Positions 19,971-31,457 are shown, numbered from the stretch's first letter. The stretch: 64,000 bases of DNA from Branchipolynoe longqiensis (GCA_030323885.1 JASIRB010000504.1:1-64000); one strand, 5' to 3'. Made by a program: numbers and translations. The notes: a model not told the origin generated them from the letters alone.

Positions 19971-22900
19971 ATGGCTCACAATTTAAAATGTATTTATTGT
20001 GATGGTAGATTTGTTTCAGAAATTCGATTGGCAAACCATTTGAAAAGATGTAAGCTTTTTCATAGGTATTGTCCATTATGTGGAACTAATGCATGTAAAA
20101 AAATAGAATGTAAAGGTGAAATACTTAACTTAGATGTGTTGCCTTGGATTATCAAAAATGATCCAGCTATATTAGCTATATATACTAGTAGATGGACTGC
20201 AATTCAAACTGGTGTGCGATCAAATGGTGTAAAAGTTTCACAGGTTAACATACGCTTACCAACAGGTGAATTAACTGATGCGATTGATGTTATGCGTACT
20301 ATTCATACAAATCAACGAGAGACATATAAAGTTGGTCTTTCGCTTGGTCTTATATTGCAACATAAAGAAACACAAGAATATCGTTATTTTCATGCATCGC
20401 AAAATAATGCACAATTAACAAAGCAGCTTTTCTTAATTTCCAATTCGCTTACATTGGAAAGATTACTTATTTCATATTTCGTTATTTGTGATATTAAAGA
20501 GGAAGCAAAAAGAGTAGTGAGTCGAGATACAAAATGGAAAATTCTTGCAATAACAAATCTAAATGTGGCAATATATCAAATTAATTCCATGTATCCAATT
20601 GGGGCTATTCCTAGAATTCCTACTGATATGCTTAAGCGTGGTATGTTGCATTTTCAAAGGAATCCTACAACACATCGAAAATATAATGATAACTTGTGTT
20701 TACTTAGATGTTTAGCAAAATATTTGTATAATAATTGCAATGGCGCTATAGAATTATTAAGACAATATGATTCTTCTGCAAATCCAAAATCATTTAAAGG
20801 TGTTTCTTTGAAAGATTTTGCTAAATTAGAAAACTTATTTGATGTGCAAATTGGAGTTTAGAGTATTGCATCTACAGGTAAAGTAACTCTTATTCAAACA
20901 CCGACAAAAAATTATGCTGAAAATGGAAAAGTGAATATTAATTTGTATAAAAAACATGCTAGTTTAATTGTGGATTTTACATGTTATGCACAAATATTTA
21001 CTTGTCAAAAATGTACTAAAATATTTAACAAAATTAAGCATCTTCAGCAACATTATAAAGCATTAAAACCATGTACTAAGGTCAACTTTGAATATTCAGG
21101 TGGAGTATATAACAATACTTTAAATGTATTTCAACAATTAGAGCTAGCTGGTATTTGTATTCCAAATGGTATGTCAAAAGTTTACCCCTATAAAATTACT
21201 TATGATTTTGAAGCATTTAAAAAAAAAAAAACTTGTTCAAATACAAAAAAGGTAAAAATAGAGGCAAATCATATACCATTATCAGCCAGTGTAGCATCGG
21301 ATTTTCCTGAATATGAAGAACCTATTTGCTTTATTCGTAAAAAAGATAATGATTCAGATAATTTAGTTGAACGAGTGTTTTTGTATATTCATGATTTGGC
21401 AATTCTTATTGGAAACAATGTAAAAGATATGTTTCAGGTGCCTTTAATTACATTAGATAATATTATAGAAGAGGCCCTTGCATGTGAAAAGCAAACTAAA
21501 AATGGAAAAAAATGGCATATAACATCTCACCCATTTGCTAAATTGAAAAAGAGGTTTCTTAATTGGATATATCAAGTTCCGGTTATTGGTTTCAATAGTG
21601 GAAAATATGATTTAAACTTAATCAAAAAAGAATTTCATCAATTTTTACATAGTCGCCAAGAAAGTGTGCACATTATTAAACGAGGTAATCAATATTTGTC
21701 TATTACAACAGAACATATGCTACTTCTTGATATTTTTAATTATCTTGCGCCTGGATATAGTTATGATTCATATTTGAAAGCTTTTACTAAAAACAATGTT
21801 AAGGGATATTTTCCATATGAATGGTTAACCAGTGTTACGAAACTAAACAATACAACGCTACCACCGAGGCAGTGTTTTTATAGTTCGTTAACAAAAACTA
21901 CAATAAGTGAAGATGCATACAACACTTGTAAAAAACTTTGGAAAGAACGTAAAATGAAGACATTTAAAGATTATTTGATTAATTATAATAACAGTGATGT
22001 AAAGCCGTTTGTTACAGCATTAAATAACCATGCTACTTTTTTTAAAGAACGTAATATTGATATGTTTAAAGATGGAATATCATTACCAGGTTTAACTTTA
22101 AGATTTCTTTTTCAAAAAATAAATTCGGCGGCACCATATGTTCTTTTTAATAATCGAGATAAACATTTACATGAACTTGTTCAAGATCATTTAGTTGGTG
22201 GACCTTCAATTATTTTTCATCGTTATCATGAATCTGGTATAACAAAAATACGAAAAGTTGACTTTGGTGATGAAGCTAAATTATGTCAGCATATAATAGG
22301 TGTAGACGCAAACTCGCTTTACTTAAAATGCCTTTCTGAAGAGCATTGTTCAGGTTTTTAAATAGAACGACGAAGGTGTACTAATTTAAAGGCTGAGATT
22401 TGTCAAAAAACAAGTATTATGGCCTTGGAACGGATACAATATACAGAATACATTAACCAAATAAAATTGAAACATCAATTGAAAGGTGGTGAAGTTATTA
22501 TAGGTGGTCGCAAAATCCCTGTTGATGGCTTTCATGTTGAAACTGGTGACATATATAATTTTCATGGTTGTTATTGGCATGGGCATGATTGCAATTTAAC
22601 GACAAAAATGAATGCTGATGAAAAACTTAATAGCCAAGTTCAATACTCAAAGAGTTTATGAATATTTAATAACATTAGGCTATAAAGTTACTATTATGAA
22701 AGAGTGTGAATGGAATCAATTAAAGCTATCTACTGCAGTTGCCAATATTATAAAACACTGGGCTATTCGAGAACCAAAGTATAACAAAAAGCCTTTGACA
22801 GAAGTGGCAATTTTACAACAAATTAAAAATGGAACTATTTTTGGTTTAATTCAAGTAGATATTATAACATCTGAATCGTTGAAACCGTATTTTAAAGAAA

Positions 22901-24057
22901 TGACACCCATTTTCAAAAATGTTAATGTTGCAGTAAAAGATTGTGGTGCATATATGGCTGAATTTGTCAAGGAGCATAAAATTACAAAACCACCTCAACG
23001 AATGCTTATTGGTAGTTATTTTGGAAAAGAAATTTTGCTAGGTACACCGCTTTTAAAATGGTATATAAAGCATGGTTTAAAAGTAGTAAAAATATATCGT
23101 GTAATTCAGTATTTACCACATAAAATATTTGAGGCTTTTACCTATGAAGTTACTTGTGCTAGAAGAACTGGTGATCTTAATTCTGAAAGTAAAATTATTT
23201 CTGATTTGTATAAACTTTTGGGAAATAGTTCATATGGTAAAACTATTACAAATAAGAAAAAGCATACAAAAATAACATATGTCAATAGCGAAAAAACTAG
23301 TAATTTGATTAAAATTGGCGCTTTACACGAGCAACTGAATTAACTGGTGGTTTATATGAAGTTGAAATGCAATTACAAAAAATCTAATTTAACTTACCTT
23401 TACAAGTTGGCTTCATGGTATACCAATATGCAAAGTTAAAAATGTTGCAATTTACATTTGATTTTTTAGATAAATTTGTTAGTCGTCAAGACTATCAAAT
23501 ATGTGAAATGGATACAGATAGCCTTTACATGGCACTCAGTTTTAATTCTTTGGATGCTGTAGTTAAACCACATCTGAAAGCAGAATATTTTAGAGAAAAA
23601 CCTAAATGGATTCCAACAGCTGTGTGTAATGAACATCTTGATGATTATGTCATAACTCAAATTAATTCTAGAAAATGGATACCATTAGAATGTTGTATGG
23701 TTAGCTTGAAATATAATTTACGAACACCAGGTTTGTTTTAAAATTGAATGGGAAGGTGCTGGTATAATATGTTTAAATTCTAAAACATATATGTGTTTTT
23801 CATATGAAAATCAAAATAAGGTGTGTAAAAAATGGAGTGCTAAAGGTGTTGTGAAAAAGCAAAATTTACTTACTCCAAATGATTTTTTAAAAGTCTTAGA
23901 AACAAAGCAATCGCATTCAATAACTAACACAAATTTTAAGCTAATTAATAAAAAAATGCATACTTACTCAACTACTAAAATAGGTATAAGCCATATATAT
24001 TTAAAAAGGAAAGTTTTATATGATGGAATTAGTACTATACCATTAGAAATTTAAAAG
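19971..24057 (+). pseudogene. Polinton family B DNA polymerase with zinc-finger and OTU-like N-terminus
   Basis: The N-terminal part (19971-20858) has a C2H2-like finger (CIYCDGRF...H...C) and, near its end, a block with DNLCLLRCLAKY and FKGVSLKDFAKLE that resembles OTU-type domains fused to Polinton polymerases. A second finger (CQKCTKIFNK...H) lies near 21010. Exonuclease motifs follow: YDFEAF (Exo I), FNSGKYDLN (Exo II), NYNNSDVKPF (Exo III). Polymerase motifs are VDIITSESLKPYF (A region), LLGNSSYGKT (B) and DTDSLY (C); KRKVLYDG marks the C-terminus. Breaks: TAG 20859, TAA 22359, TAA 23385 and frame changes near 22650, 23325 and 23740. It would replicate the element by protein priming; this copy is dead. 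Confidence 0.92.
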
Positions 24058-24272
24058 TGTATGTTAACCTGTGAAACATAATAGGGTAACAAGTTCACTA
24101 TAAAGGTTTATATGAACTTTTACCCAACGACGTTAATTATATTACATAAATTGTATGTAAGGTGAAGGTTATTCAACAATTGTTTTGTAAATCAAAAGGT
24201 TACTTATATTATATAAAGTTTGGTTAAAGTAAAGTTTATCTAATAATTTATCTAACAACAACAACAATTACA

Positions 24273-25256
24273 ATGGCGAGTTTTTTCCGAAAGTATAACT
24301 TAAGACCCCTAAAACATAGATTAATAACCAGTACAAGCAATGCCCATATTCAGCCTAAGGAAATAGCCGTGGCTTTTTCCAAAGAAAAAGTTGAAAGATG
24401 GTTAAAATCGATTTCAAATAAGCCGCTTCCACTTCCTTTAGAAGATAATTTAGAAAAAGAGACCAACCCCGTTGCACCCTCGCATTTTACAGAAAATTCC
24501 ACACAGCGACTACCTTTTGAAACAACTGCATGTGGGTGTCCTATTCGCTTAACTTGGGAGGCCATCCATAAAGATAATATTCAATATTTTACTGAACCCC
24601 AAATTCCTTCTTGTGTAGATAGTGTCTTATATGGTACTTTAGTTTCTAAAAGCATGAGTGCTTGTATTAGAATAGCGCTTATTGATTCAAGACATATTGG
24701 TTTAAGTATCAACGATGTAATTTTTGGTATTTATCTTTGGCATTCACCACAGTGTAATTTAGTTGTTACTAGATATGTTATATTAGATGTTAACGCTCTC
24801 ATTTTAAACAGATATAAATTGTGTGTGTGCCAAACACACCCAAAGGGTATTTGTATAGCTTGTTTAGAAGGTCATTTTGTATTAGATTATTTTAAATCAG
24901 AAATTATAGATGCTTGTTTTCAAATTCAGATACAAGTTAATCCTTGGGGCCATGATAATTTAAATAACCAAAACCAAATTTATTTTAGAGAAATTTCGTC
25001 AGCAAAAACAGCTTTTTTTTCTGGACCAAATAATAGTAACAACTGGTTTCATACAATAAATCAGAATGGTGTATGGTGTTATTTAGCTTTAAATGAAGCT
25101 AAAAAACACCGTACACAAGCAACATTTTTCTGCCAATGGTGCAAAAGGCCTGCCAATGGTGCAATGTTTTTATGCCCGAGTTGCACACGAGTACTTAAGG
25201 ACTACCGAGGTAAAACTATATCTAGTTTATTTTTAGCTAATAGTGATGATTTGTGA
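24273..25256 (+). CDS. unknown Polinton protein, 327 aa, C-terminal Cys cluster
   Basis: The frame is intact from a good ATG (preceded by an AAC-repeat leader, ACAACAACAATTACA) to TGA. The protein is soluble-looking, with a basic N-terminus, Cys/His pairs in the middle (CVCQTH, CIACLEGH) and a C-terminal zinc-ribbon-like CQWC...CPSC (about residues 288-309). I do not recognise a family. It lies between the polymerase and the ATPase on the same strand. That it is undamaged while both neighbours are broken is notable but may be chance. Confidence 0.65.
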   Translation: MASFFRKYNLRPLKHRLITSTSNAHIQPKEIAVAFSKEKVERWLKSISNKPLPLPLEDNLEKETNPVAPSHFTENSTQRLPFETTACGCPIRLTWEAIHKDNIQYFTEPQIPSCVDSVLYGTLVSKSMSACIRIALIDSRHIGLSINDVIFGIYLWHSPQCNLVVTRYVILDVNALILNRYKLCVCQTHPKGICIACLEGHFVLDYFKSEIIDACFQIQIQVNPWGHDNLNNQNQIYFREISSAKTAFFSGPNNSNNWFHTINQNGVWCYLALNEAKKHRTQATFFCQWCKRPANGAMFLCPSCTRVLKDYRGKTISSLFLANSDDL

Positions 25257-25628
25257 TCTTTAGTTAATCTTATCTTTAGTTTATTATACTTATATTGTGT
25301 TTTCCTTTAGTAAGATTGTCTGTGTATTAGTCTATTTAGTATCTTGATTTTGTTATTTTATCAACTTAAACCCATGTATATTAATGTATTTAGTTTGTTA
25401 AAAATCATATACATGTTTTTATATCCAAGTTGCATGAGAGTACTTAAGGTTGTGTTTGCCTTTAGTAAGATTATCTGTATATTAGCCTATTTAGTAACTT
25501 AAACTCATGTATGTTAATGTATTTAGTTTGTTAAGAGTTATATACCATGTTCACCTTTGCATTTGTAAAAAAAAATAAAACAAATATTAATAATTATTTT
25601 AGTCTTACACCTTTTTTATATAAGAAGA
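25257..25628. other. AT-rich spacer with imperfect direct repeat
   Basis: Segments around 25296-25420 and 25450-25550 are similar (both contain CCTTTAGTAAGATT and TTAATGTATTTAGTTTGTTAA). The sequence CAAGTTGCATGAGAGTACTT at 25427 resembles the end of the preceding gene (GAGTTGCACACGAGTACTT), suggesting a local duplication that included the gene's last codons. No separate gene. Confidence 0.6.
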
Positions 25629-25831
25629 ATGTCTTTTGGTAACACATTTAGTATATCCCAAGGCGCTGGTCGAAATGGAACATTCATTAGTAGATTTTGA
25701 TCCGTGGCTGCAAGGACCTTTTTCTATGATAATAGCTGGTCCTTCCAATTCAGGAAAAACACACTTAGTAAGTACACTGATTGATAATGCTGCCGAGTTA
25801 ATAATTCCGCGTGTAGACAAAGTGCTTTGGT
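25629..25831 (+). pseudogene. Polinton packaging ATPase, N-terminal part
   Basis: After an ATG at 25629 the coding signal changes frame near 25695 and continues with a P-loop, AGPSNSGKTH (Walker A, about 25733-25762), in the context FDPWLQGPFSMIIAGP typical of Polinton/adenovirus-like genome-packaging ATPases (FtsK/HerA-like). Coding similarity stops at KVLW (25825-25830), where a GC-rich DIRS-type fragment begins. The rest of the gene resumes at 27788. The protein would drive DNA into the capsid. Confidence 0.8.
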
Positions 25832-27787
25832 CGTAATGCGAGCATTGCGCTTGATGCGTGGAGAGGAAGAGACCCTCCCCCCGCCTCCCCGGTCGTCGCG
25901 CAGCATTCGCACCTCGCGCGACGTCCGCCTCTCACCCCTCTGTCCTCCCCCTCCCCCGGCCCGCTGCTTTCGCACCTCACCTGTCACCGCCCTCCTCCCT
26001 CCCTTATAAGGCCGCCCGCCGGCCTCCCTCAGCCACTCGCCTTCCAGCCCTCCTCTGCGCTCTGCCTTTTTCCTGTCTGGCTCCCCACCACCGCTGCTTC
26101 ACCTCGGACCGCTGCCCTCCCTCATGCCCGGACATGCCCGGACACGGAAAGGGAAGGGGCCGCAAGAGCTCCCGGGCGACCGCCCGGGCCACGCCGGGAT
26201 CCTCCTCGGGCTCGCCGGGAGGCGCCTCAACACCTCCGGCCTCGGCCTTCCCCTCGGCGACCTCGGGCCGCCCCTTGGGCGCCGAGACAGCCGCGATACT
26301 CGAGGCCCTGCACCGCCTGACTACGCGCATGGACGCCCTCAAGTCGGGGGGAGCCCGAGGAGCACCGGAGCAACTTGAGGCCGCCTACACCACGCCGCCC
26401 GCCCCAGCTCCTCGGGCGCGGGCCGCCGCCGGGGCCCGGCCCCCGCCGCCACCTCAGGCGACTCTGCCCGTCGCAGCCCACCCCCACTACCAACGGTACG
26501 ACCGTCTCGCCGCCCGAGGCGAACCCGCCCCGCCCCCCGCATACGTCCAGGACGTCGCCGAGCAGCACACCCCAGCATCCGCGGCCGACGCCGTCCGCGA
26601 TATCCTCGCTTCTGCCGAGGCGCAACGCACCGTCAGGCGCCAAGGCATTCCCTCGGACTACATCTTCCCCTCGGACCTCGTGGAGAGGGGCCCTGAGCGG
26701 AAACCGGTGAGGAGGGGCGAGGCGACCAGGGACGAGTACAAACTCGCCCTCCTCACCCTCGCCAGCCATCCAGCTTTCCCCGCGCACTCCGTCCAGGGCC
26801 TACACCACCACCACCTCACCGTGATGAGGGACATCCTGGTGCATCCGTGGCCTACCGTCCGCCGTTATTCCGAGGCCATATTCACCTGGATAGCGGACGG
26901 GAGGCTCCCCCACGGATGGCATGATCCAGTTGCCCTCAATATGCTGAGGATGGACTCCCTCACCACGCCCACCGCCCTCACCCAACCCGCCCCGGCAGCA
27001 CCAGCTCCCTGAGGCGAGGATTGGGCCCGAGGCGCACACCTGCCCCGGCCCCAAGTCGACACCCGCATCGCCTACGATAGGCAGACTCACGGGGCCCCCT
27101 GCCCCGCCTGGAACCGCGAGACCGCCTCGTGTGATCGGGCCCCCGTCGGGGAGGCCCACGGCGAGGTGGGAGACAGGCACCGGCACGTATGCGCCTATTG
27201 CGCCAACGTGCGGCGCACACTGACAATGCATAGCGAGGCCGGATGCCTCACCAAGCAAGCCCGTGAGCGCCAGACCCCGGCCGCCTCAGCGGATTTTTGA
27301 TCCGCCTGCCCCCCCCCCCCCCCGCCCGGCCCGGGGGGCCCTCCCCGGCGCCTCACCCACACCACTGCCGACAGCCCCGCGACCTCCACCAACAACCCCT
27401 CAGCAACCACCGATCGAAACGCTGCCCAGACAGAGCCGGGGATCATCACCTCGCACCTCACACCTCAGACACAGCCCAGCCTCACGAGGAACCCTCCCCA
27501 GACAGCGCAGCCCCATACAGCACAGCCGCCGACCATCACAGCCTCCACGACACAGCCTTCACCAACCCGCCCGACCCAACCCCGACCCCGACCCCGCCCA
27601 GCCCTGAGGACTTCGCTGCCCCCCTGCTCGACCCTCGCCGGACCTCCTCCCCGCAGCCCTCAGGAGCGTGCCTCCCTTTTTTGGCCGCCCGCTCCCCGTC
27701 CACGTAGGCCCCGGACCCCTCTTCTCACCCAGACCTGCAACTCCGGGCCCCCGGCCCTCGGGCGCGCCTCGAGCCCTCTCCTCCATT
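25832..27787 (+). mobile_element. GC-rich DIRS-type retrotransposon fragment (5' part)
   Basis: This 1.96-kb insert is far richer in G and C than the flanking Polinton DNA and contains a gag-like ORF (26134-27012) followed by a Cys/His cluster and a low-complexity region, but no RT. A TTATAAGG box at 26004-26011 lies 120 bp before the ORF and could be its promoter. Related GC-rich copies are at 35.1, 37.8 and 41.7 kb. It replaced part of the ATPase gene; I cannot define terminal repeats. Confidence 0.7.
26134..27012 (+). CDS. gag-like ORF1 of the GC-rich DIRS-type element
   Basis: I chose the ATG at 26134 because it opens the clear basic start MPGHGKGRGRKSS, although the frame is open from 25858. 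A Pro/Ala-rich linker leads to the helical domain shared with the PAT/Ngaro gag (SDYIFPSDLVERG, RRGEATRDEYKLALLTL, IADGRLPHGWHDPVAL; roughly 26650-26950). After the TGA at 27010 another frame holds a zinc cluster (CPAWNRETASCD, then HVCAYCANV...H...C at about 27100-27250), so a frame change separates gag domain and zinc cluster. Confidence 0.7.
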   Translation: MPGHGKGRGRKSSRATARATPGSSSGSPGGASTPPASAFPSATSGRPLGAETAAILEALHRLTTRMDALKSGGARGAPEQLEAAYTTPPAPAPRARAAAGARPPPPPQATLPVAAHPHYQRYDRLAARGEPAPPPAYVQDVAEQHTPASAADAVRDILASAEAQRTVRRQGIPSDYIFPSDLVERGPERKPVRRGEATRDEYKLALLTLASHPAFPAHSVQGLHHHHLTVMRDILVHPWPTVRRYSEAIFTWIADGRLPHGWHDPVALNMLRMDSLTTPTALTQPAPAAPAP

Positions 27788-28137
27788 TTGGTGAGGTATT
27801 ATGTGATATATTTACTAAAGGATCACATCATTGGTTTGTTTCAATAATCTACATAACGCAAAACATTTTTGAAAATACTCCAGCATACCGAACTATGTCA
27901 ACAAATGCAAGTTATTTAGTCATGTTTAAAAATCCAAGAAACATGGCTCAAATAATGCCAATATCACGCCAGGTTTTTCCCAAAAAACCTAATTTTTTAA
28001 CCAAAGTATATAATGGAGAAACAACGGAACCTCATTCATATATTGTAGCTGACTTCAAGCAAGAAACGCCTTATCAGTTTAGAGTCAGATCATCTATAAC
28101 ATCACCAACAAATCAACTTGTTTTCATGGCGAACTGA
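27788..28137 (+). pseudogene. Polinton packaging ATPase, C-terminal part
   Basis: The frame resumes with GEVLCDIFTKGSHHW, then YITQNIFEN, FKNPRNMAQIMPISRQVFP and the tail typical of the family. The Walker B stretch that should precede LFTKGSHH is absent from both halves, so the DIRS insertion was accompanied by a deletion of roughly 50-60 codons. The gene cannot encode a working ATPase. Confidence 0.8.
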
Positions 28138-28160
28138 GGTGGACAAAAAAAAGAAGGATC

Positions 28161-28504
28161 ATGGTGAAATATGCTTTTCAAAGATATAACAAGACATTAT
28201 CACATATGAGCAAAGTACCAGAGGAAACATGTCGACATCTTATTATATCTAGTAATGATGGTGTCATGGAAGCCATAAGTGAATTGTGCCGAAACCTATT
28301 GAACAATAATATTCCAGTTGATGACGAATTAAAAAAAAATTGGAGCCGCACGTCAAGATAATACGCAAAATTGCAAAGAAAAAACTTAAAACCAAGAGCA
28401 AAAAGAAACTAATCGTAAACCAAAAAGGAGGTCTTTCATTTTTACCGAGTTTATTAGCAGCTCTTATACCAACTGTCCTAAGTTTGTTCAACATCAAGAT
28501 TTGA
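28161..28504 (+). pseudogene. small basic-hydrophobic Polinton protein (membrane-active peptide-like)
   Basis: A small conserved Polinton gene: an N-terminal helical part, a Lys-rich middle, then the QKGG motif followed by a hydrophobic tail (about 28430-28490). Proteins of this layout resemble adenovirus-like lytic or core peptides. The frame is broken by a one-base change in an A run at 28330-28338. It lies directly downstream of the ATPase. Confidence 0.65.
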
Positions 28505-28554
28505 TACAAAAACATTTTATTCGTGTGCTAAAAGTCAGTTGTCAATTAACCACC

Positions 28555-29381
28555 ATGGGTTATAAACGTTTAGCATTGATCGATCCACGCTTGGTTAAGC
28601 AACCTGGATTAAAATCTACATTGAACAAGGTCAAGGTAAATAAACATAAACATCAAAGTGCTGACTGGGCTAAATACAAGGAAAAAGCCGTAAACAGTCG
28701 AAACCCTCACGCTGCTTTACTACGAGTTCTCCAGGATTCATATAGACATTTAAACGAATCGTTGTATGATGAAAATATAACACCTGAGGAGAGACTTCAA
28801 CAACATAAAATGGAATTGAACAAAATTCAATTGTTAATTGATAAAAAAACTAATATTACTTGAATCATGATCTTCGGCAAAATCAAGAAATTACCAACAC
28901 TGAGCCAAAATTAACATCGGAAAAACCGACACCTCAGGCATTTTTTATGATGAAACTTATGGATAATATACCAAAAATTAGTCGTTCAAAAACAAGACGT
29001 CTTGTTGCAGCTTTAGAAGAAAGCAAAAGTATTAAATGGAATACAAATGGAAACATTGTCAGTATAGAAGGAAGTCCTGCCCCAATCGGAAGTAATATTA
29101 TCACTTTGCTTAATGATATGAGTGCTTTCAGGAAAACAAGACCGACGAGACCGCCTGGTGCTATACAACTACAGCAACTGATTGCGCAAATTGATCCCGA
29201 TTTTAATTTGGTCAAAAATACGCTTTATCATCGAACAATTGAACCTCAACAAACATTATCCTCATTACATGCACCTAGAGTAGAATCACCGATATCTGCA
29301 TCTACATCGTCATCATTGTCATCACCAGCCAGCAGCATCACTAAGAGAAGTAGATCTAAATTACCAAGATGGGTAAAGTAA
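28555..29381 (+). pseudogene. conserved Polinton protein of unknown function (GSNI motif)
   Basis: The ATG at 28555 has a strong context (ACCATGG). The N-terminal half (to 28863) is helical and charged; a second frame from about 28860 to 29381 carries a motif block with PIGSNIITLLNDM followed by a Lys/Arg-Pro segment and a Ser-rich basic tail. In other Polintons a single protein starts with a YxxLALIDPRLV-like sequence and ends with such a GSNI block, so I infer one gene with a frame change near 28860. Function is unknown; a structural role is possible given its position before the integrase and capsid genes. Confidence 0.55.
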
Positions 29382-29394
29382 AACAACGTACCAG

Positions 29395-29817
29395 GGTCTT
29401 CATGATAAAATTATAAATGTTTATACAAATCCAATGGAACCCGGAAGTTTTACAAGCAGTAGTAAACTTTTTAAACAACATTTTCACAAACAAACCAAAA
29501 GTATTGTTGATGAAGCATTACAATCATTAGATGCCTATACAAAACAGAAACCTGTTATATGAAAATTTCAACGAAACAAAGTAATCGTAGGAGGTAAAAA
29601 CGAACAATGGCAAATTGACTTAATGGACATGCAAAAATTGGCAAAATACAACAAAGGTTTTAAATATATACTAACCGTTATCGATGTATTTTCTAAGTAC
29701 GCTTGGGCGATTCCAATTAAAACCAAAAGCAATGAAAATGTGACTACTGCTTTCAAAAAGATTTTAGACAACGATCACAAACCGAAAAGAATTCAATCTG
29801 ATTTTAACACTTCCTAG
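29395..29817 (+). pseudogene. Polinton retroviral-type integrase, truncated
   Basis: The frame has a TGA at 29560-29562 and then the catalytic core start: WQIDLMDMQKL (first Asp), the YILTVIDVFSKYAWAIPIK block, and RIQSD (second Asp) at about 29798. It ends at TAG 29815. The D-x35-E part, zinc-independent C-terminus and chromodomain-like end are missing because the sequence joins directly to the penton-like gene at about 29807. In intact Polintons this enzyme integrates the element and creates the 6-bp duplication. Confidence 0.85.
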
Positions 29818-30884
29818 TAACAGTTCAGAAAAGTATTATCCAAATAATACACTGACCGAATTTCGAACACATCTTGTGCAACCACAAAATTTTGAGATTT
29901 CACATGAAGTAGCATTATCGGAAATAACATTTCCAACACAATGGGAATGTCTTCCAAAAAAGCAACAAATTCTAATAGTTGCTTTACGAAGTGTGTATTC
30001 ATTAGCCGAGATAAAAGCACAAAAAGACAAGTTGGCTGATGACACACTACCTGACCCCCGCACTGATGTAAACTGGCATAGGCTTTTTAATGATGATTTA
30101 GACTATGCTTACAAAGACGATGAATATGATGGTGGTCATACGATTGAAGACCAAGATGAACAATTCATCGACTACACTGATAGTAATTACTGGACTTTTA
30201 TAAAAAAAAGAATTAATACTAAAACGCACAAGGAAGTTTGTTAAAAATAAACAATTTAAACTCCACTCTATGGTAAGAGACATTGCTACTTTAGCCAACC
30301 AAAAGATGCTGCAATGGACTACGATCCCACTGGATTATCCACTAATATTTAAAAATAATCAAGATGTTGTTGGATATCTGAATGATATTATTAGCTCTGC
30401 TGTAAAAGAAAATATAACTTTTTTGAAAAGCCCCTATAAAAATAAGAAGACAATATTTACTTTTAGAAAAGGTTGCGATATGATTAAAATCAAACCACCA
30501 AGACATTGCGCAATATATTTAACACCGGAACTTTCAAAACTCTTGGTCTTCAACGATCAACACATGTTTTACTGGAGAACTCAATCGGTATTACCGATGG
30601 ATGTATTTGGAGATATTTATTCAGTTTACGTTTATTGTGACTTAATCGAGTCAAGACCGGTCGCTGATCAAATGGCTCAACTTTTACGTGTGGTTGCGAT
30701 TGATTGTAGCGGTCGCAGTGGATTTGTGCAAGCTGTCAGTTTTCAACACTTGGACTTTTTTGCTATGCAAGCTAATGCCATTGACACTGTTGCTGTGTAT
30801 TTAAAGGATCGAGCTGGACGATACATACCATTCCAACGAGGAGAAGTCACAGTATCGGTACTATTACGGCCAAAAGAAGTATAA
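29807..30884 (+). pseudogene. Polinton penton-like minor capsid protein
   Basis: The beginning (about 29807-30000) carries LPSNSS and YYPNNTLTEF followed by EVALSEITFPTQW, the N-terminal signature of the Polinton minor capsid protein. The end (30270-30884) has VYVYCDLIESRPVADQ...LLRVVAID and IPFQRGEVTVSVLLRP, its C-terminal signature (single jelly-roll type). The two halves are in different frames; the break is near 30244-30270. The middle contains an unusual Asp/Tyr/Glu-rich stretch (30090-30190). It should form the vertices of the virion-like particle. The start is lost in the deletion that fused it to the integrase. Confidence 0.75.
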
Positions 30885-30903
30885 TTTTTTTTAAACCAGA
30901 AAA

Positions 30904-31334
30904 ATGAATACCGGATATGCGTCCTACTACAAACATCAAGTAGGCTCTGGTAACATAGCTGTCTACAGAGGAAGAATAAGTCAACGTGGTCATGGTATCG
31001 GTGGTATGCTTAGTGGCCTTCTGCGAGGTGCTACACCGATTTTCAAATCTCTTGGAAAATCGTTGTTGAGAGCTGGCATGGGTGTAGCAGGCGATGTGTT
31101 ATCTGGAGAAAATATAAAGCAGTCATTGACAAACAGAGGATGCAGTGTAGGCAAGCAACTAATTCAAAAAGGTGTGAGAGCGTTATCATCCTCGTTACCA
31201 GCACCACCTAAAAAACGCAAACGCGTAAACGTGTAAGACAAACTGGTGGTAGCAGTGTTGGAAAAGCTTCTACTCGCAAACGACGCCGTAAAGTTTCTAA
31301 AAGAACAAAAAGTGATTTATTTGGACACCTTTAG
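30904..31334 (+). pseudogene. Polinton pVI/pX-like core or membrane-lytic protein
   Basis: From an ATG at 30904 the protein has GDI/GSGNIAVYRG, an RG(H)GIGG hinge, an amphipathic glycine-rich segment (GMLSGLLRGATPIFKSLGK) and AGDVLSGEN, then a strongly basic tail. The frame ends early at 31234, but basic coding continues in another frame to SDLFGHL and a TAG at 31332, the usual ending of this family. A one-base change near 31215-31235 therefore splits the gene. It sits between the penton-like and major capsid genes, as in other Polintons. Confidence 0.65.
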
Positions 31335-31457
31335 TGGATATAAATAAAGTCGCATAACACTTTAAGACATCAGACGGAGACACATCTTGGAAGGAAACAC
31401 ACACTTAAAAGGCGCTAGTCGTGTACAATTTTTTTGATATAAAATATACATATCATC

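Noticed and set aside
25827..27787. Numerous overlapping long frames on both strands
   Set aside because: High GC content removes stop codons by chance. Only the frame with the shared DIRS gag domain is supported.
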